From the NCBI RefSeq assembly GCF_009937975.1, contig NZ_AP018441.1, positions 62,001 to 126,000 of the forward strand: DNA of 64,000 nt, given 5' to 3'. Position 1 is the first letter of the stretch. Each line of letters starts with the position of its first letter. Position numbers and translations under genes: made by a program. The notes under the pieces were generated by a model. That model was not told where the DNA came from and searched no databases. It saw nothing but the letters and a program-made list of their open reading frames with translations. The DNA is from Undibacterium sp. YM2 (lineage in GTDB: Bacteria; Pseudomonadota; Gammaproteobacteria; Burkholderiales; Burkholderiaceae_D). Below are positions 24,817 through 33,947 of the stretch, piece after piece.

Positions 24817-26018
24817 TGTTTTTTCATATACTCAAGCCCATCTGGAAACGCAAGTTCAAGAATCTATTGCTGAGTCTGGAAATACTGCTGGCTTTTTGTG
24901 TTGTCTTTGGCCTGGCTTTGATGAGCGCCCGTTATTACCAGCTATATCATCTACCTACAGGCTTTGCCTATCAGGATGTGTGGTCAGTCAGGATGCTGAG
25001 CTCGGGAGAGTTTGATAAAAAAAATGATCCCAACGTGACCGAAAATTTCCAGCGTAGCCTGTCGGCCCTGCCCGAGGTGGAACAGGTTGGCTTCATCAAT
25101 TATTCACCCTATAGCAATTCTACCTGGCGCTCAGACTTGTTTTTACCTGACAATAAATCAGGTTTCAAGGTCAACTTGACGGACATGGCTGATGAAACGC
25201 CCGGGTTGCTGGGAATGAAATTGCTGGAGGGCCGCTGGTTTTCCAGTGAAGATGAGGGCAGGACAGAAAAAGCGATCGTCATCAATAAAAAACTGGCCGA
25301 CAGTATGTTCCCTGGCAAGAGCGCAGTGGGACAACTGGTGACCGATACCGAACCAGGATCAAAAGAAACCAAGTTCTTGCGCATTACCGGGGTATTTGAA
25401 GACTTCCGTAATAAAGGCGAATTCATGGCCCCGACCAGTTTTGTCATCATGCGTTTTTCCCGGGCGGCAAGAGATGAGCGCATGGAGGTAGCCATGATCA
25501 AGGTAAAACCGGGTACCTCGCGCGCCTTTGAAGAAAAACTGAACCAGCAATTGAAACTCATACGCAGTGACTGGGGTTACAGGATTTCACCCCTGGCTGA
25601 GATGCGTAAATCAAAGATGACCGAAGACACCATCCCACTGATGGTCATCGCAGTCATTGCAGTTTTCCTGCTCATCATGGTTGGTTTTGGCCTGTTTGGC
25701 GTGCTCTGGCAAAATACTACGCAACGTATCCCCGAGATAGGTTTGCGGCGTGCCATTGGTGCCAGTAGCAGGCATATTTATCAGCAAATCGTCACCGAGC
25801 AATTATTGTTGAGTTCGATTGCCATGCTGGCGGGCATGGTGTTGCTGATACAACTGCCACTGACCGGCGTTTTGGGGGACGCCATCAACTGGACAGTATT
25901 CATTACTGCTACGGTCATTTCCATGGCGCTGATCTATGCGATTTCCACATTGTGTTCCCTGTACCCCGCATGGCGTGCCAGCAGGCTCAGCCCGACCGAG
26001 GCCTTGCACTATGAATAA
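24816..26018 (+). CDS. ABC transporter permease, MacB/FtsX type (second)
   Basis: A 400-residue permease with the same layout as its neighbour: an N-terminal helix (LLLSLEILLAFCVVFGLALM), a periplasmic domain, then three C-terminal helices with TQRIPEIGLRRAIGASSRHI and the end PAWRASRLSPTEALHYE. The stop of the first permease and this start share TAATG, so the two are translated together and probably form a heterodimer. Confidence 0.9.
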   Translation: MFFHILKPIWKRKFKNLLLSLEILLAFCVVFGLALMSARYYQLYHLPTGFAYQDVWSVRMLSSGEFDKKNDPNVTENFQRSLSALPEVEQVGFINYSPYSNSTWRSDLFLPDNKSGFKVNLTDMADETPGLLGMKLLEGRWFSSEDEGRTEKAIVINKKLADSMFPGKSAVGQLVTDTEPGSKETKFLRITGVFEDFRNKGEFMAPTSFVIMRFSRAARDERMEVAMIKVKPGTSRAFEEKLNQQLKLIRSDWGYRISPLAEMRKSKMTEDTIPLMVIAVIAVFLLIMVGFGLFGVLWQNTTQRIPEIGLRRAIGASSRHIYQQIVTEQLLLSSIAMLAGMVLLIQLPLTGVLGDAINWTVFITATVISMALIYAISTLCSLYPAWRASRLSPTEALHYE

Positions 26019-26087
26019 TATATGCTTGCCAAAGCTTAAAGCGTATAAGATAGTCAGCCTGTTTTCACTCATTGGTAATTGAAGGCC

Positions 26088-27503
26088 ATGCCAGCAGCAT
26101 TAGCAAATCAACGTATCCTGATCATAGATGACGACAACTCGGTGCTGGTGTCGCTGGCTTTGCTGCTGAAGCAAGCTGGCTATACCAGCATCAGTTGTGA
26201 CGATGCGCAGCAGGCCATGCAGATACTGGCAACGCAAGAGATCAACCTGGTCTTGCAGGACATGAATTTTTCCCTGCAAACTACGGGAGAAGAAGGCCTG
26301 GCTCTACTGGCTGACATCAAGCGTCTGTATCCAGCTTTGCCAGTGTTGCTGATGACGGCCTGGGGTTCGATTGCGCTGGCGGTGCGTGGCGTCAAACTCG
26401 GTGCCGCAGATTTTTTTACCAAGCCCTGGGATAACACCCAACTGCAGGAACTGATACGCAGCACGCTGGACATGGCGCAAGTTGCCATGCCCGCTAATGC
26501 AGATCGCCAGGCGCTGGACAGGCAGTTTGATTTCAGCGACATCATAGGCGAGCATGCTGAATTGCTGAAGGTATTGGCGACCATAGGCCGGGTTGCCAAA
26601 ACCAATGCCTCAGTCCTGATACTAGGTGAGAGTGGTACTGGCAAGGAACTCATCGCCGATGCGATACACCGCAACAGCGCGCGCGCTGGCAAAGCCATTG
26701 TCAAGGTAAACATGGGCGCAGTGACAACGAGCCTGTTTGAGAGCGAAATGTTTGGCCATGTCAGGGGTGCTTTTACCGATGCAAAAAGCGACCGCAAGGG
26801 TCACTTCGCCATGGCCAGCCAGGGTAGTCTGTTCCTCGATGAAATCGGTGAACTGAACCGCAATGACCAGGTCAAGCTATTGCGGGTATTGCAAAATCAT
26901 AGCTATCAGGCAGTCGGTGCCAGCAAGACCGAGCAGGCTGACGTGCGCATTATCTCGGCCACCAACCGCGAACTCGCAGAACTGGTTGCCAGCAATGAAT
27001 TTCGTGAAGACCTGTATTACCGTCTGAACCTGATCACTATACGCCTGCCGCCTTTGCGCGAACGCCGCAGTGATATTCCACTGCTGGCAAACCGCATGAT
27101 GGCAGGCCTGGTGCATAGCTATGGCATGCAGCCAGTCAGCCTTGCGCCATCCGCACTGAACTGGCTGAGTAGCAGGGCATGGCCGGGCAATATACGCCAG
27201 CTTAGGCAATGTCTGGAGCGAACCCTGCTACTGGTGGGCAAGCCTGTGCTCGAACAACATGATTTTCTGTTTGCCGAACAACATGAAGAAGCACAAGGCC
27301 AGGGCATGAGTATGAGCATGGCGGGCATGACACTCGATCAGGTAGAAAAACTGATGATAGAAAAAGCCATGGAACAGCATAATGGCAATATCACCCGCGT
27401 CGCCAAGGCCTTGGGCCTGAGCAGATTTTCACTGTACCGCAGGCTGGAAAAACATCAGATCACTGTTACTGAGGATGATGATGGTAATGAGGTAAAGCAA
27501 TGA
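26088..27503 (+). CDS. NtrC-family response regulator (sigma-54 activator)
   Basis: A response regulator with three parts. The receiver (about 8-125) has the acidic pair DDD and the phospho-Asp in LVLQDMNF. The AAA+ domain has Walker A GESGTGKE, the sigma-54 loop as GAFTDA, and Walker B SLFLDEIGE. The Fis-type helix-turn-helix is RVAKALGLSRFSLYRRLEKH. The ATG at 26088 is used; a TTG lies three codons earlier. It lies 69 bp after the exporter genes and overlaps the kinase gene behind it by ATGA. With the sigma-54 promoter at 21552 this makes an autoregulated exporter circuit, by inference. Confidence 0.9.
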   Translation: MPAALANQRILIIDDDNSVLVSLALLLKQAGYTSISCDDAQQAMQILATQEINLVLQDMNFSLQTTGEEGLALLADIKRLYPALPVLLMTAWGSIALAVRGVKLGAADFFTKPWDNTQLQELIRSTLDMAQVAMPANADRQALDRQFDFSDIIGEHAELLKVLATIGRVAKTNASVLILGESGTGKELIADAIHRNSARAGKAIVKVNMGAVTTSLFESEMFGHVRGAFTDAKSDRKGHFAMASQGSLFLDEIGELNRNDQVKLLRVLQNHSYQAVGASKTEQADVRIISATNRELAELVASNEFREDLYYRLNLITIRLPPLRERRSDIPLLANRMMAGLVHSYGMQPVSLAPSALNWLSSRAWPGNIRQLRQCLERTLLLVGKPVLEQHDFLFAEQHEEAQGQGMSMSMAGMTLDQVEKLMIEKAMEQHNGNITRVAKALGLSRFSLYRRLEKHQITVTEDDDGNEVKQ

Positions 27504-28858
27504 GCCTGAAGCGGCGCTTGCTGGCTTATCTATTCATTATCCATGGTATTTTCCTGGGCCTGGCCTTCAGCTTTTACCTGAGCCAGCCCTTGCTCATCGT
27601 CTTTCTGGAACTGGGCCTGGCTTGCAGTCTTGCGCTTGGCATTCACCTCGTCAACAAGGTCTTGCAGCCACTGGATTTTGCCCAGCAATTCCATGATCTT
27701 TTGCAAGATGAGAATTATGCCAGCCGCATCAATCCGGACAGCAACAAGGAAATCAATGAGCTGGTCATGCTGTTCAACCGCATGCTCGAAGCCCTGTATA
27801 AAGAAAGGCTGGAACTCGGCGAACAACGTGGCTTTCTGGACCGCTTGCTGGAAGCGACGCCAACTGCAGTCATCGTATTTGATTTTGACGACAAGATCAG
27901 CCTGATGAATGCCAGTGCCCAGAGCTTGCTGGGTAGCAGGGACCTGGCGGGATGGAGCTTGCCGCAGTTGATGCTGGACAGTGATATTTCCAGCAATAAC
28001 GGGCTGCTGCAGCAGCTGCAAGACCTGTTGCCTGGTGAAAGCGCCGTCTATGGTGATACCGAGGGCAGGCGCTATCGCTGCCAGAGAAACCAATTCACAG
28101 ATCGTGGCTTCAAGCGCGATTTTTTATTGATCGACGAGATCACCGCAGAACTGGCCAGTTCAGAAAAAGCCACTTATGAAAAACTCATAAGGGTGCTGGC
28201 ACATGAAGTCAATAATACGGTAGCAGCAACCGGGTCGGTACTCGAATCATTGCTGTTCTATAGCGGGCAATTGCAGTCTGAGGATGCGCATGATTTTATT
28301 ACCGCCATCACCGCTGTCAGGAAGCGGAATGGCAATCTTGGTGAATTCATAGAACGCTTTACCCGTGTCGTCAAAATGCCTGAACCCGAATTGAAGCCGC
28401 ATGACCTGGCTGCCATGCTGGATGGTATTGTTTATCTGTACCGTCAGCAATGCAGCGAGCCGGGCATCAGTTTCAATTGGGTAGCGCGTGAAGAACTGCC
28501 ATTGCAAATGCTGGATGGGCATTTGATGGAACAGGCTTTACTGAATATCGTCAAGAATGCGATTGAAGCTGTCGAATCATCGATCAGGCAGGGGCGGCAT
28601 GAGTCTGGCTATGTCAATCTCGAACTCAGACGTGACCCCAATACGCAGAGCATACTGTTATCCATCAGGGATTCTGCCAATCTCTTGTCGGATGTGCCAC
28701 ACGGACAATTGTTTACACCTTTCTTCACGACCAAGAAAGGTGGCCAGGGCATAGGCCTGATGTTTGTGCGTGAGGTCTTGAACCGGCATGGCTATAGCCA
28801 TAAACTCATGGCAAATGGTCAGGGTGAGACCAGTTTTGATATCTTTATCGATGGCTGA
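27500..28858 (+). CDS. Membrane sensor histidine kinase, partner of the NtrC-type regulator
   Basis: A 452-residue kinase. Two N-terminal helices (about 8-50) have almost no periplasmic loop, so sensing is probably within the membrane or cytoplasm. A HAMP-like segment and a PAS domain (LLEATPTAVIVFDFDDKISLMN) follow. The H-box is VLAHEVNNTVAATG and the ATPase domain has N-box NIVKNAIEA and GQGIGLMFVREVL. The start overlaps the regulator stop, so the pair is translated together. Confidence 0.9.
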   Translation: MSLKRRLLAYLFIIHGIFLGLAFSFYLSQPLLIVFLELGLACSLALGIHLVNKVLQPLDFAQQFHDLLQDENYASRINPDSNKEINELVMLFNRMLEALYKERLELGEQRGFLDRLLEATPTAVIVFDFDDKISLMNASAQSLLGSRDLAGWSLPQLMLDSDISSNNGLLQQLQDLLPGESAVYGDTEGRRYRCQRNQFTDRGFKRDFLLIDEITAELASSEKATYEKLIRVLAHEVNNTVAATGSVLESLLFYSGQLQSEDAHDFITAITAVRKRNGNLGEFIERFTRVVKMPEPELKPHDLAAMLDGIVYLYRQQCSEPGISFNWVAREELPLQMLDGHLMEQALLNIVKNAIEAVESSIRQGRHESGYVNLELRRDPNTQSILLSIRDSANLLSDVPHGQLFTPFFTTKKGGQGIGLMFVREVLNRHGYSHKLMANGQGETSFDIFIDG

Positions 28859-28972
28859 GACAGGGAAAAGCCAGGAAAAATCAGGAAAATTCTAAGCTCA
28901 TACGCAAATTTTCTATCCATCCTATAATGCAGCTCCATTCGGCGCATTCTGCCAACTATTTAGGAGATTTCC

Positions 28973-29482
28973 ATGTCCATTTCCATGTACGCTGCCTCTG
29001 TTCCCGTGTTTAACCAGATGCTTGATAGCCTCAGCGATGTCCTGAAAAAAGCTGAAGCGCATGCGACAGCCAAGAATATCCCGGCAGAGAATTTCTTGCA
29101 GGCGCGTTTGTTCCCTGACATGCTGGCGTTGACACGTCAGGTACAGATCGCTGCTGACTTCGCCAAGGGTGTAACAGGCCGTCTGGCTCAGGCTGAATTG
29201 CCAGCCTACGAAGACAATGAGCAGACTTTTGCAGAGCTACAAGAGCGTATCGCCAAGACCAAGGCTTTCATTGCCACGCTGGATGCATCCAAATTTGAAG
29301 GCAGCGAGACCCGCAACATCGTCTTGCGCCCAGGTACACCAAAAGAACAGACTTTCACTGGTCAGGCTTATTTGCTGAACTACGGCTTGCCGCAATTCTT
29401 TTTCCATGTGACGACGGCGTATGCCCTGTTCCGTCATAACGGTGTGGAAATTGGTAAAAAAGATTTTATGGGTTTGCGTTAA
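28973..29482 (+). CDS. DUF1993 family protein
   Basis: A 169-residue alpha-helical protein of the DUF1993 family (DinB-like fold), function unknown. Family features are SMYAASVPVFNQMLDSLSDVL at the start, ARLFPDMLALTRQVQIAADFAKG and the final FFFHVTTAYALFRHNGVEIGK, each shortened here. AGGAG precedes the ATG at 28973. It stands alone; the palindromic repeat just after it may serve as its terminator. Confidence 0.85.
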   Translation: MSISMYAASVPVFNQMLDSLSDVLKKAEAHATAKNIPAENFLQARLFPDMLALTRQVQIAADFAKGVTGRLAQAELPAYEDNEQTFAELQERIAKTKAFIATLDASKFEGSETRNIVLRPGTPKEQTFTGQAYLLNYGLPQFFFHVTTAYALFRHNGVEIGKKDFMGLR

Positions 29483-29510
29483 GTCTTGGTCTGAGCAAAG
29501 CTGGTTTCAA

Positions 29511-29550
29511 CTCCTTCCCCTTCAAGGGGAAGGTTGGGATGGGGATGGGA
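29511..29550. repeat. Single copy of the palindromic intergenic repeat
   Basis: CCTTCCCCTTC and AAGGGGAAGG pair over 10 bp, followed by TTGGGATGGGGATGGGA. This is the reverse complement of the right-hand copy at 15115-15156, with almost no change over 40 bases. It lies in the 91-bp gap between the DUF1993 gene and the transporter gene that converge on it, where it can act as a transcription terminator. Confidence 0.65.
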
Positions 29551-29573
29551 TTCTTCAAAAATTTGAGCAATGA

Positions 29574-31298
29574 TTAAGCCGCCACCGCAAAACCCTGCAC
29601 CGCTTTCAACCTCAAATTAAACACCAGCAACGCAACAGAAGTAATCACGCCTATCCCCCCAAACAAACTCAACATCAACATTGGTTGATGCATCTGCCGC
29701 GCCAGTACGGTGTACGACCATCCCGACAACAGTCCGGCAAATAAATTGCCAAGCGCCATGGAGACAAAGTAATAGCCCATGAACATTGCGGTTTTTCTTT
29801 TTGGCGCAATCGCTGCCACATATTCCTGGCTCTTTGGTGAAGCAATCATCTCGCCCAAAGCAAATACAAACACAGCCATGCAGACACTGACGCCGCCAAA
29901 CAGCAAGGCATGAGAGAGTCCTGCCATCCACAGGCTGAGGCTCAAGACCAATGTGCCCATGACCAGTACGGGCAAGGCTTTCCAGCGTTGCACATAAGTG
30001 CTGATGGCGATTTGCAAGAGTACGACAGCACCAAAATCCAGATTGACGATGTATTCAGGATTGACCTGGCGGTAAGCCTGGCTCCAGTCCGTAGCCAGGT
30101 TTGTCGCACTGATATGGCCCGCCTGCAAGGCCTGCAAGCCAGACTGTAATTCTTCCAGAGGTGGCATGACCTTGTAGTTCACCAGTTCCAGCCGCAAGTG
30201 TTCCAGCATCTGGCTATCGATGCCAGTGCTGAGTTTGGCAGCCATGGCTGGCAAGACCTTGGCCAGTTGCTCTACATTCACCGCTGCCAGAAAATTCAGT
30301 GCAGACGGGCTGAATTTTTCTATCATCTGCACCAGATCGCCGGTATCGACAAAGTCACGTATGTACAAGGGCAGGGTGATGAAGAGCTGGTTATAGATAG
30401 TCCAGAAGCCTGTCATGATGAGCAGGTAAATAACGAATTGTGCATTGCCTATGCGTATGCCTTGCTGGTACCAGTGCTGCTGGTTGCCAGATTTATTCAG
30501 CATACTCCAGACCAGATTGATACCTGCCCAGCCCGCCATCGTCATGAAGTATTGCGCGTAACTGATACCACCTTTGGCTGCGACCATGATGCCTATGATG
30601 GCCGGCACGACCAGCAGCGCCAGCCTGCCATTGCCAAGAACCTCCTGAGTTTCCAGCAAGACCTGATGCAAGCTGCGCTGGTCTGCATCGCCTTCGTGAT
30701 GCCCGGCATCCTTGTACAGGAAGATCGCGGGTATGAAGTTCAGCAAGATCCAGAATGAAGACATCAGAAACACCATATCCCAACTGATGGCGCGCACGTA
30801 GCCTGCTACCAGTGGCCCCAGGAAACCACCGACGTTGACCATGGTATAAAACACGCCAAATCCCAGGCCACGATTTGTGTCATCAGTTGTACGGCCTATG
30901 GTGCCGACTACGACGGGCTTGAAGCAGGCAGCACCAACAGCGACGGCCAGAAAGGCTGCGCAAAAACTCCAGAAGCCATGTACCTGGCCCAGCAGGAAAT
31001 AAGCCGGGCACATGATGCAAAAGGCGATCAGGAACATGCGCCGGTAGCCATAGCGGTCGGCCAGCGCACCAGTAATCACCGGTAACAGATACAGCAGAAA
31101 GGGAATCATGCCCTGCAAGAAGCCGCGTTCCTGATCATTCAAACCCAGGCCACCTTGTGATACCGGGCTGGTCATGTACAGGGATGACAGAGTAAAGAAG
31201 CCATACCAGGCCAGACGCTCAAAAATTTCCATGCTGTTCGCCACATAGAAATTTTTATGAAAAGGGCTGCGGCCCGTTGCAGGTGTAGTGGTGGACAT
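29574..31298 (-). CDS. POT-type (proton-dependent oligopeptide) MFS transporter
   Basis: A 574-residue transporter with about 12-14 helices. The N-terminus NSMEIFERLAWYGFF resembles the ExxERFxYYG proton-coupling motif of POT peptide transporters. The loop after helix 2 reads GALADRYGYRRMFL, and FGVFYTMVNVGGFLGPL is typical of the group. A large insert of about 130 residues lies in the second half (about 300-410). It is the third gene of a minus-strand operon with an M24 peptidase and a hydroxyproline dehydratase, which fits uptake of Pro-rich di- and tripeptides. The substrate is inferred. Confidence 0.8.
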   Translation of the reverse strand: MSTTTPATGRSPFHKNFYVANSMEIFERLAWYGFFTLSSLYMTSPVSQGGLGLNDQERGFLQGMIPFLLYLLPVITGALADRYGYRRMFLIAFCIMCPAYFLLGQVHGFWSFCAAFLAVAVGAACFKPVVVGTIGRTTDDTNRGLGFGVFYTMVNVGGFLGPLVAGYVRAISWDMVFLMSSFWILLNFIPAIFLYKDAGHHEGDADQRSLHQVLLETQEVLGNGRLALLVVPAIIGIMVAAKGGISYAQYFMTMAGWAGINLVWSMLNKSGNQQHWYQQGIRIGNAQFVIYLLIMTGFWTIYNQLFITLPLYIRDFVDTGDLVQMIEKFSPSALNFLAAVNVEQLAKVLPAMAAKLSTGIDSQMLEHLRLELVNYKVMPPLEELQSGLQALQAGHISATNLATDWSQAYRQVNPEYIVNLDFGAVVLLQIAISTYVQRWKALPVLVMGTLVLSLSLWMAGLSHALLFGGVSVCMAVFVFALGEMIASPKSQEYVAAIAPKRKTAMFMGYYFVSMALGNLFAGLLSGWSYTVLARQMHQPMLMLSLFGGIGVITSVALLVFNLRLKAVQGFAVAA

Positions 31299-31307
31299 AA
31301 GAGAGGT

Positions 31308-32399
31308 TTAAATTGGCAGCTCAAAAACTTTGGGAGCATGGCTAATGAAGCTATAACCATCATCCAGGATGAGGACATCATCTTCTATGCGCACACCACC
31401 GTAACCGGGTATGTAAATGCCGGGTTCTATGGTGACAACATAGTTGGCTTGAAATACGTCCTGGCAGACAGGGCTGATAAACGGCTGCTCGTGCAACTGT
31501 ATGCCTACGCCATGGCCGAGGCCGGTGCTGGTATAGTTGGCAAATTCCGAGGCTTGCAAGATATCGCTGGCGGCGCTGCTGGTGATAGTGGCTGGCTGAC
31601 CGGCGTGCAGGCTATCGAGCGCAGCCTGTTGTGCCCGCAGCACGGTGTCATACATCTTTTTTTGCTGCGTGCTGGCCTTGCCCACCACAAAGCTGCGCGT
31701 CATGTCCGAGCGATAGCCGTTGACGACTGCACCAAAATCGATGACGACGAGATCACCCTCAGCAAGTTTTTTTTCTGAGGGTATGCAATGTGGCAGCGCA
31801 GAGCGTGGGCCAAAACCGACTATGCTTGGGAAGGACAGGCCTTCAGATCCCAGTTTTTGCATGCGGTATTCAAGCTCCAGAGCAAAGTCTCGCTCGCTGA
31901 CGCCTGTGCGCAGCAGGGGCAGGCTGTCATGCAAGGCCCGGTCGGCAATTGCCGCTGCCTTGCGGATTTGTGCGATCTCCCACTCATCCTTGATCTTGCG
32001 TAACTCCTCGATCAGGCCAGTGCAGGGCGCGAATGCAATGCCTTCGAGTTCCTGTGCTATTCCTGACCACATCTGCAAATTGATATGTCCTGCTTCAAAC
32101 AGCAGGCTGCTGACATGTTCTGCATCCAGCACTTCCCGTATTGCTTGCCCCAGGCTTTGCTGGTCGCGGTTGCGGCAGATGAATTGACATGCAAAGCATT
32201 CTTCTTCTGCCTGTTCGATAAAGCGATAGTCGGTAATCAAAAAAACCTGATCCATCGTGACGATGCCGTATGCTGCTTCACCAGAATAATTGGCAAGATA
32301 GCGCAGGTTATCCAGGGAAAAAACCAGCAGGGCCTGCTGCCCATCCGCACTCATGCGCTGACGCAGTTTCGTCAGCCTTAGCTCAAATTCTGCTGTCAT
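31308..32399 (-). CDS. Aminopeptidase P family (M24B) metallopeptidase
   Basis: A 363-residue Xaa-Pro peptidase of the pita-bread fold. The metal ligands are visible: Asp in VIDFGAVVNGYRSDMTRSF (two Asp), His in GLGHGVGIQLHE, and Glu in TIEPGIYIP and VRIEDDVLI. The N-terminal creatinase-like domain is present and there is no signal peptide, so it is cytoplasmic. The start overlaps the dehydratase stop (ATGA), and the transporter follows after 9 bp. It would release the N-terminal residue from X-Pro or X-Hyp peptides brought in by the transporter. Confidence 0.88.
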   Translation of the reverse strand: MTAEFELRLTKLRQRMSADGQQALLVFSLDNLRYLANYSGEAAYGIVTMDQVFLITDYRFIEQAEEECFACQFICRNRDQQSLGQAIREVLDAEHVSSLLFEAGHINLQMWSGIAQELEGIAFAPCTGLIEELRKIKDEWEIAQIRKAAAIADRALHDSLPLLRTGVSERDFALELEYRMQKLGSEGLSFPSIVGFGPRSALPHCIPSEKKLAEGDLVVIDFGAVVNGYRSDMTRSFVVGKASTQQKKMYDTVLRAQQAALDSLHAGQPATITSSAASDILQASEFANYTSTGLGHGVGIQLHEQPFISPVCQDVFQANYVVTIEPGIYIPGYGGVRIEDDVLILDDGYSFISHAPKVFELPI

Positions 32400-33448
32400 C
32401 GGAATATGAATCCTTGTATCAAAGGGTCATGCGGGTCCAGATAAAAAGTGCTGCGCCCTGTGATATGGGCGCTGCCTTCCACACGCGGGATAATCGCGCT
32501 GTGGTAGCCATAGCTATGCGGATGATAAGCAGCCACCTTGAACTGGCTGCCGAGTATGCTTTCTATGACGATGTTTTCACCGACACGTAAAGCACCACGC
32601 GCATGCAGGATGGCGGCCTGGCCGGATACTCCGCTGCCAGTCGGGCTGCGGTCCAGCTCGCCGTCAGCAAAGATGCAGACATTGCGGCTATGCACACCCG
32701 GCGTGGTTGATGGCGCAGAGAAAATGCAGCCATACAGAAAGCTGAGCTCTTTATCAAAGGGATGATGTATGGGGATTTGCTTCTGCACCGCAGCCTTGAT
32801 GCTGCGCCCCATGGCGATGATCTGGCGGTGATTGTCTGCCGCCAGTGACAGGCCCAGGCTGGGCGCATCGACGTAGGCGTAATAAGCACCACCATACGCC
32901 AGCGTGACATTCACACTGCCCAGTTCTGGCACATCCACAGCAACGTCAAGCGCAGCGACAAAGGAAGGTACGTTGTCAAAATAAGTGCGTGTGACCTTGT
33001 TGTTGCACATCTCGGCATAAGCCGTGATTTGCCCTGCAGGTACATCGATCTTGATGGTAGTCATGGGGCCAGTGCTGGCAACGACCCCCGCTTCCAGCGC
33101 TACCCGGGCCAGGGCGATGATGGCATGGCCGCACATGGTGCTATAGCCTTCATTGTGCAGGAACAGCGCACCGAAATCGCTGTCCTCGCGTTCTGCCGCA
33201 ACGATGAGGCAGCCATACATATCGGCATGACCGCGCGGTTCAAACATCAGCGCCGTACGCAAATGATCGTAATGTGTTTTGCAGTATTCACGTTTATCCA
33301 GTATGCGCTTGCCGGGTAAAACGGGGAAACCGCCAGTGATGATACGCAGGGGCTCACCGCCGGTATGACAGTCCAGGCTGCTGATCTGCAAGATGTCTGG
33401 CGAGGGTCGCCAGTCCGAAAAAGCCCTGGCGTGGGTGGCACTTGTCAT
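32396..33448 (-). CDS. trans-3-hydroxy-L-proline dehydratase (proline racemase family)
   Basis: A 350-residue member of the proline racemase fold. The first catalytic Cys is present in GYSTMCGHAII. At the second site the usual SPCGTG reads SPTGSGVSG, Thr for Cys; this exchange marks trans-3-hydroxy-L-proline dehydratases rather than racemases or 4-hydroxyproline epimerases. The product would be pyrroline-2-carboxylate, reduced on to proline elsewhere. Of the two ATGs, 33448 has AGGAG seven bases upstream. It is the first gene of the operon with the M24 peptidase and peptide transporter, and so links it to collagen-type peptides, where 3-hydroxyproline occurs. Confidence 0.87.
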   Translation of the reverse strand: MTSATHARAFSDWRPSPDILQISSLDCHTGGEPLRIITGGFPVLPGKRILDKREYCKTHYDHLRTALMFEPRGHADMYGCLIVAAEREDSDFGALFLHNEGYSTMCGHAIIALARVALEAGVVASTGPMTTIKIDVPAGQITAYAEMCNNKVTRTYFDNVPSFVAALDVAVDVPELGSVNVTLAYGGAYYAYVDAPSLGLSLAADNHRQIIAMGRSIKAAVQKQIPIHHPFDKELSFLYGCIFSAPSTTPGVHSRNVCIFADGELDRSPTGSGVSGQAAILHARGALRVGENIVIESILGSQFKVAAYHPHSYGYHSAIIPRVEGSAHITGRSTFYLDPHDPLIQGFIFR

Positions 33449-33947
33449 GTGCATGCTCCTGCTTCAAAAGCGCCAGCTTAAAGTGCGCAGGATTAACTGT
33501 CTTGACGTTTTGCATGCGTGCATGCAAGGAAATTGGCACAGCAAAAAACTATTTTTATCTGCTTAAAATTTCCGCAAAAGTTTACGTATATTTAAGATAT
33601 ATTCATGATATATTAAAAAATGACATGGGTAATTCACTGAGAAAACCAAAACATCTCCTATGGGTTTGACCTCAGGCCGGAGAACTGGCTTTGTCTGAGA
33701 ACAGGCAGGCTAATGAGGATGTCGCATGCTGATGCCACCACATCACCCTGAATGACAGGCTGTCTGCGATCCAGACGGTTTGGACATTGCATCAATTGAT
33801 TCGCACAATGGATCAGGAAAAAAGTAAAACCGGCATTGCGGAACAAACGCAGGAACGAAGACTGCGGGGCTCGCTTCACAGTCCAGGAAATACCCCGATC
33901 ACCACGCAAGAAAATCAAAAAATATTATCCAGATCCGGAGCAGACAA
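33449..33947. promoter_or_regulatory. Divergent control region with AT-rich motif
   Basis: About 500 bp without a convincing gene, between the hydroxyproline operon (reading left) and a TonB receptor (reading right). The part at 33540-33640 is strongly AT-rich and holds TATATTTAAGATATATT at 33587-33603, found again with one change upstream of the other TonB receptor and collagenase (47168-47184). It is followed by a direct repeat GATATATT. Bases 33640-33930 show no clear feature. Confidence 0.45.

Noticed and set aside
33658..33918. Minus-strand open frame of 86 codons between the hydroxyproline operon and the TonB receptor
   Set aside because: No ribosome site, unlikely composition for a protein, and it covers the promoter region of the receptor.
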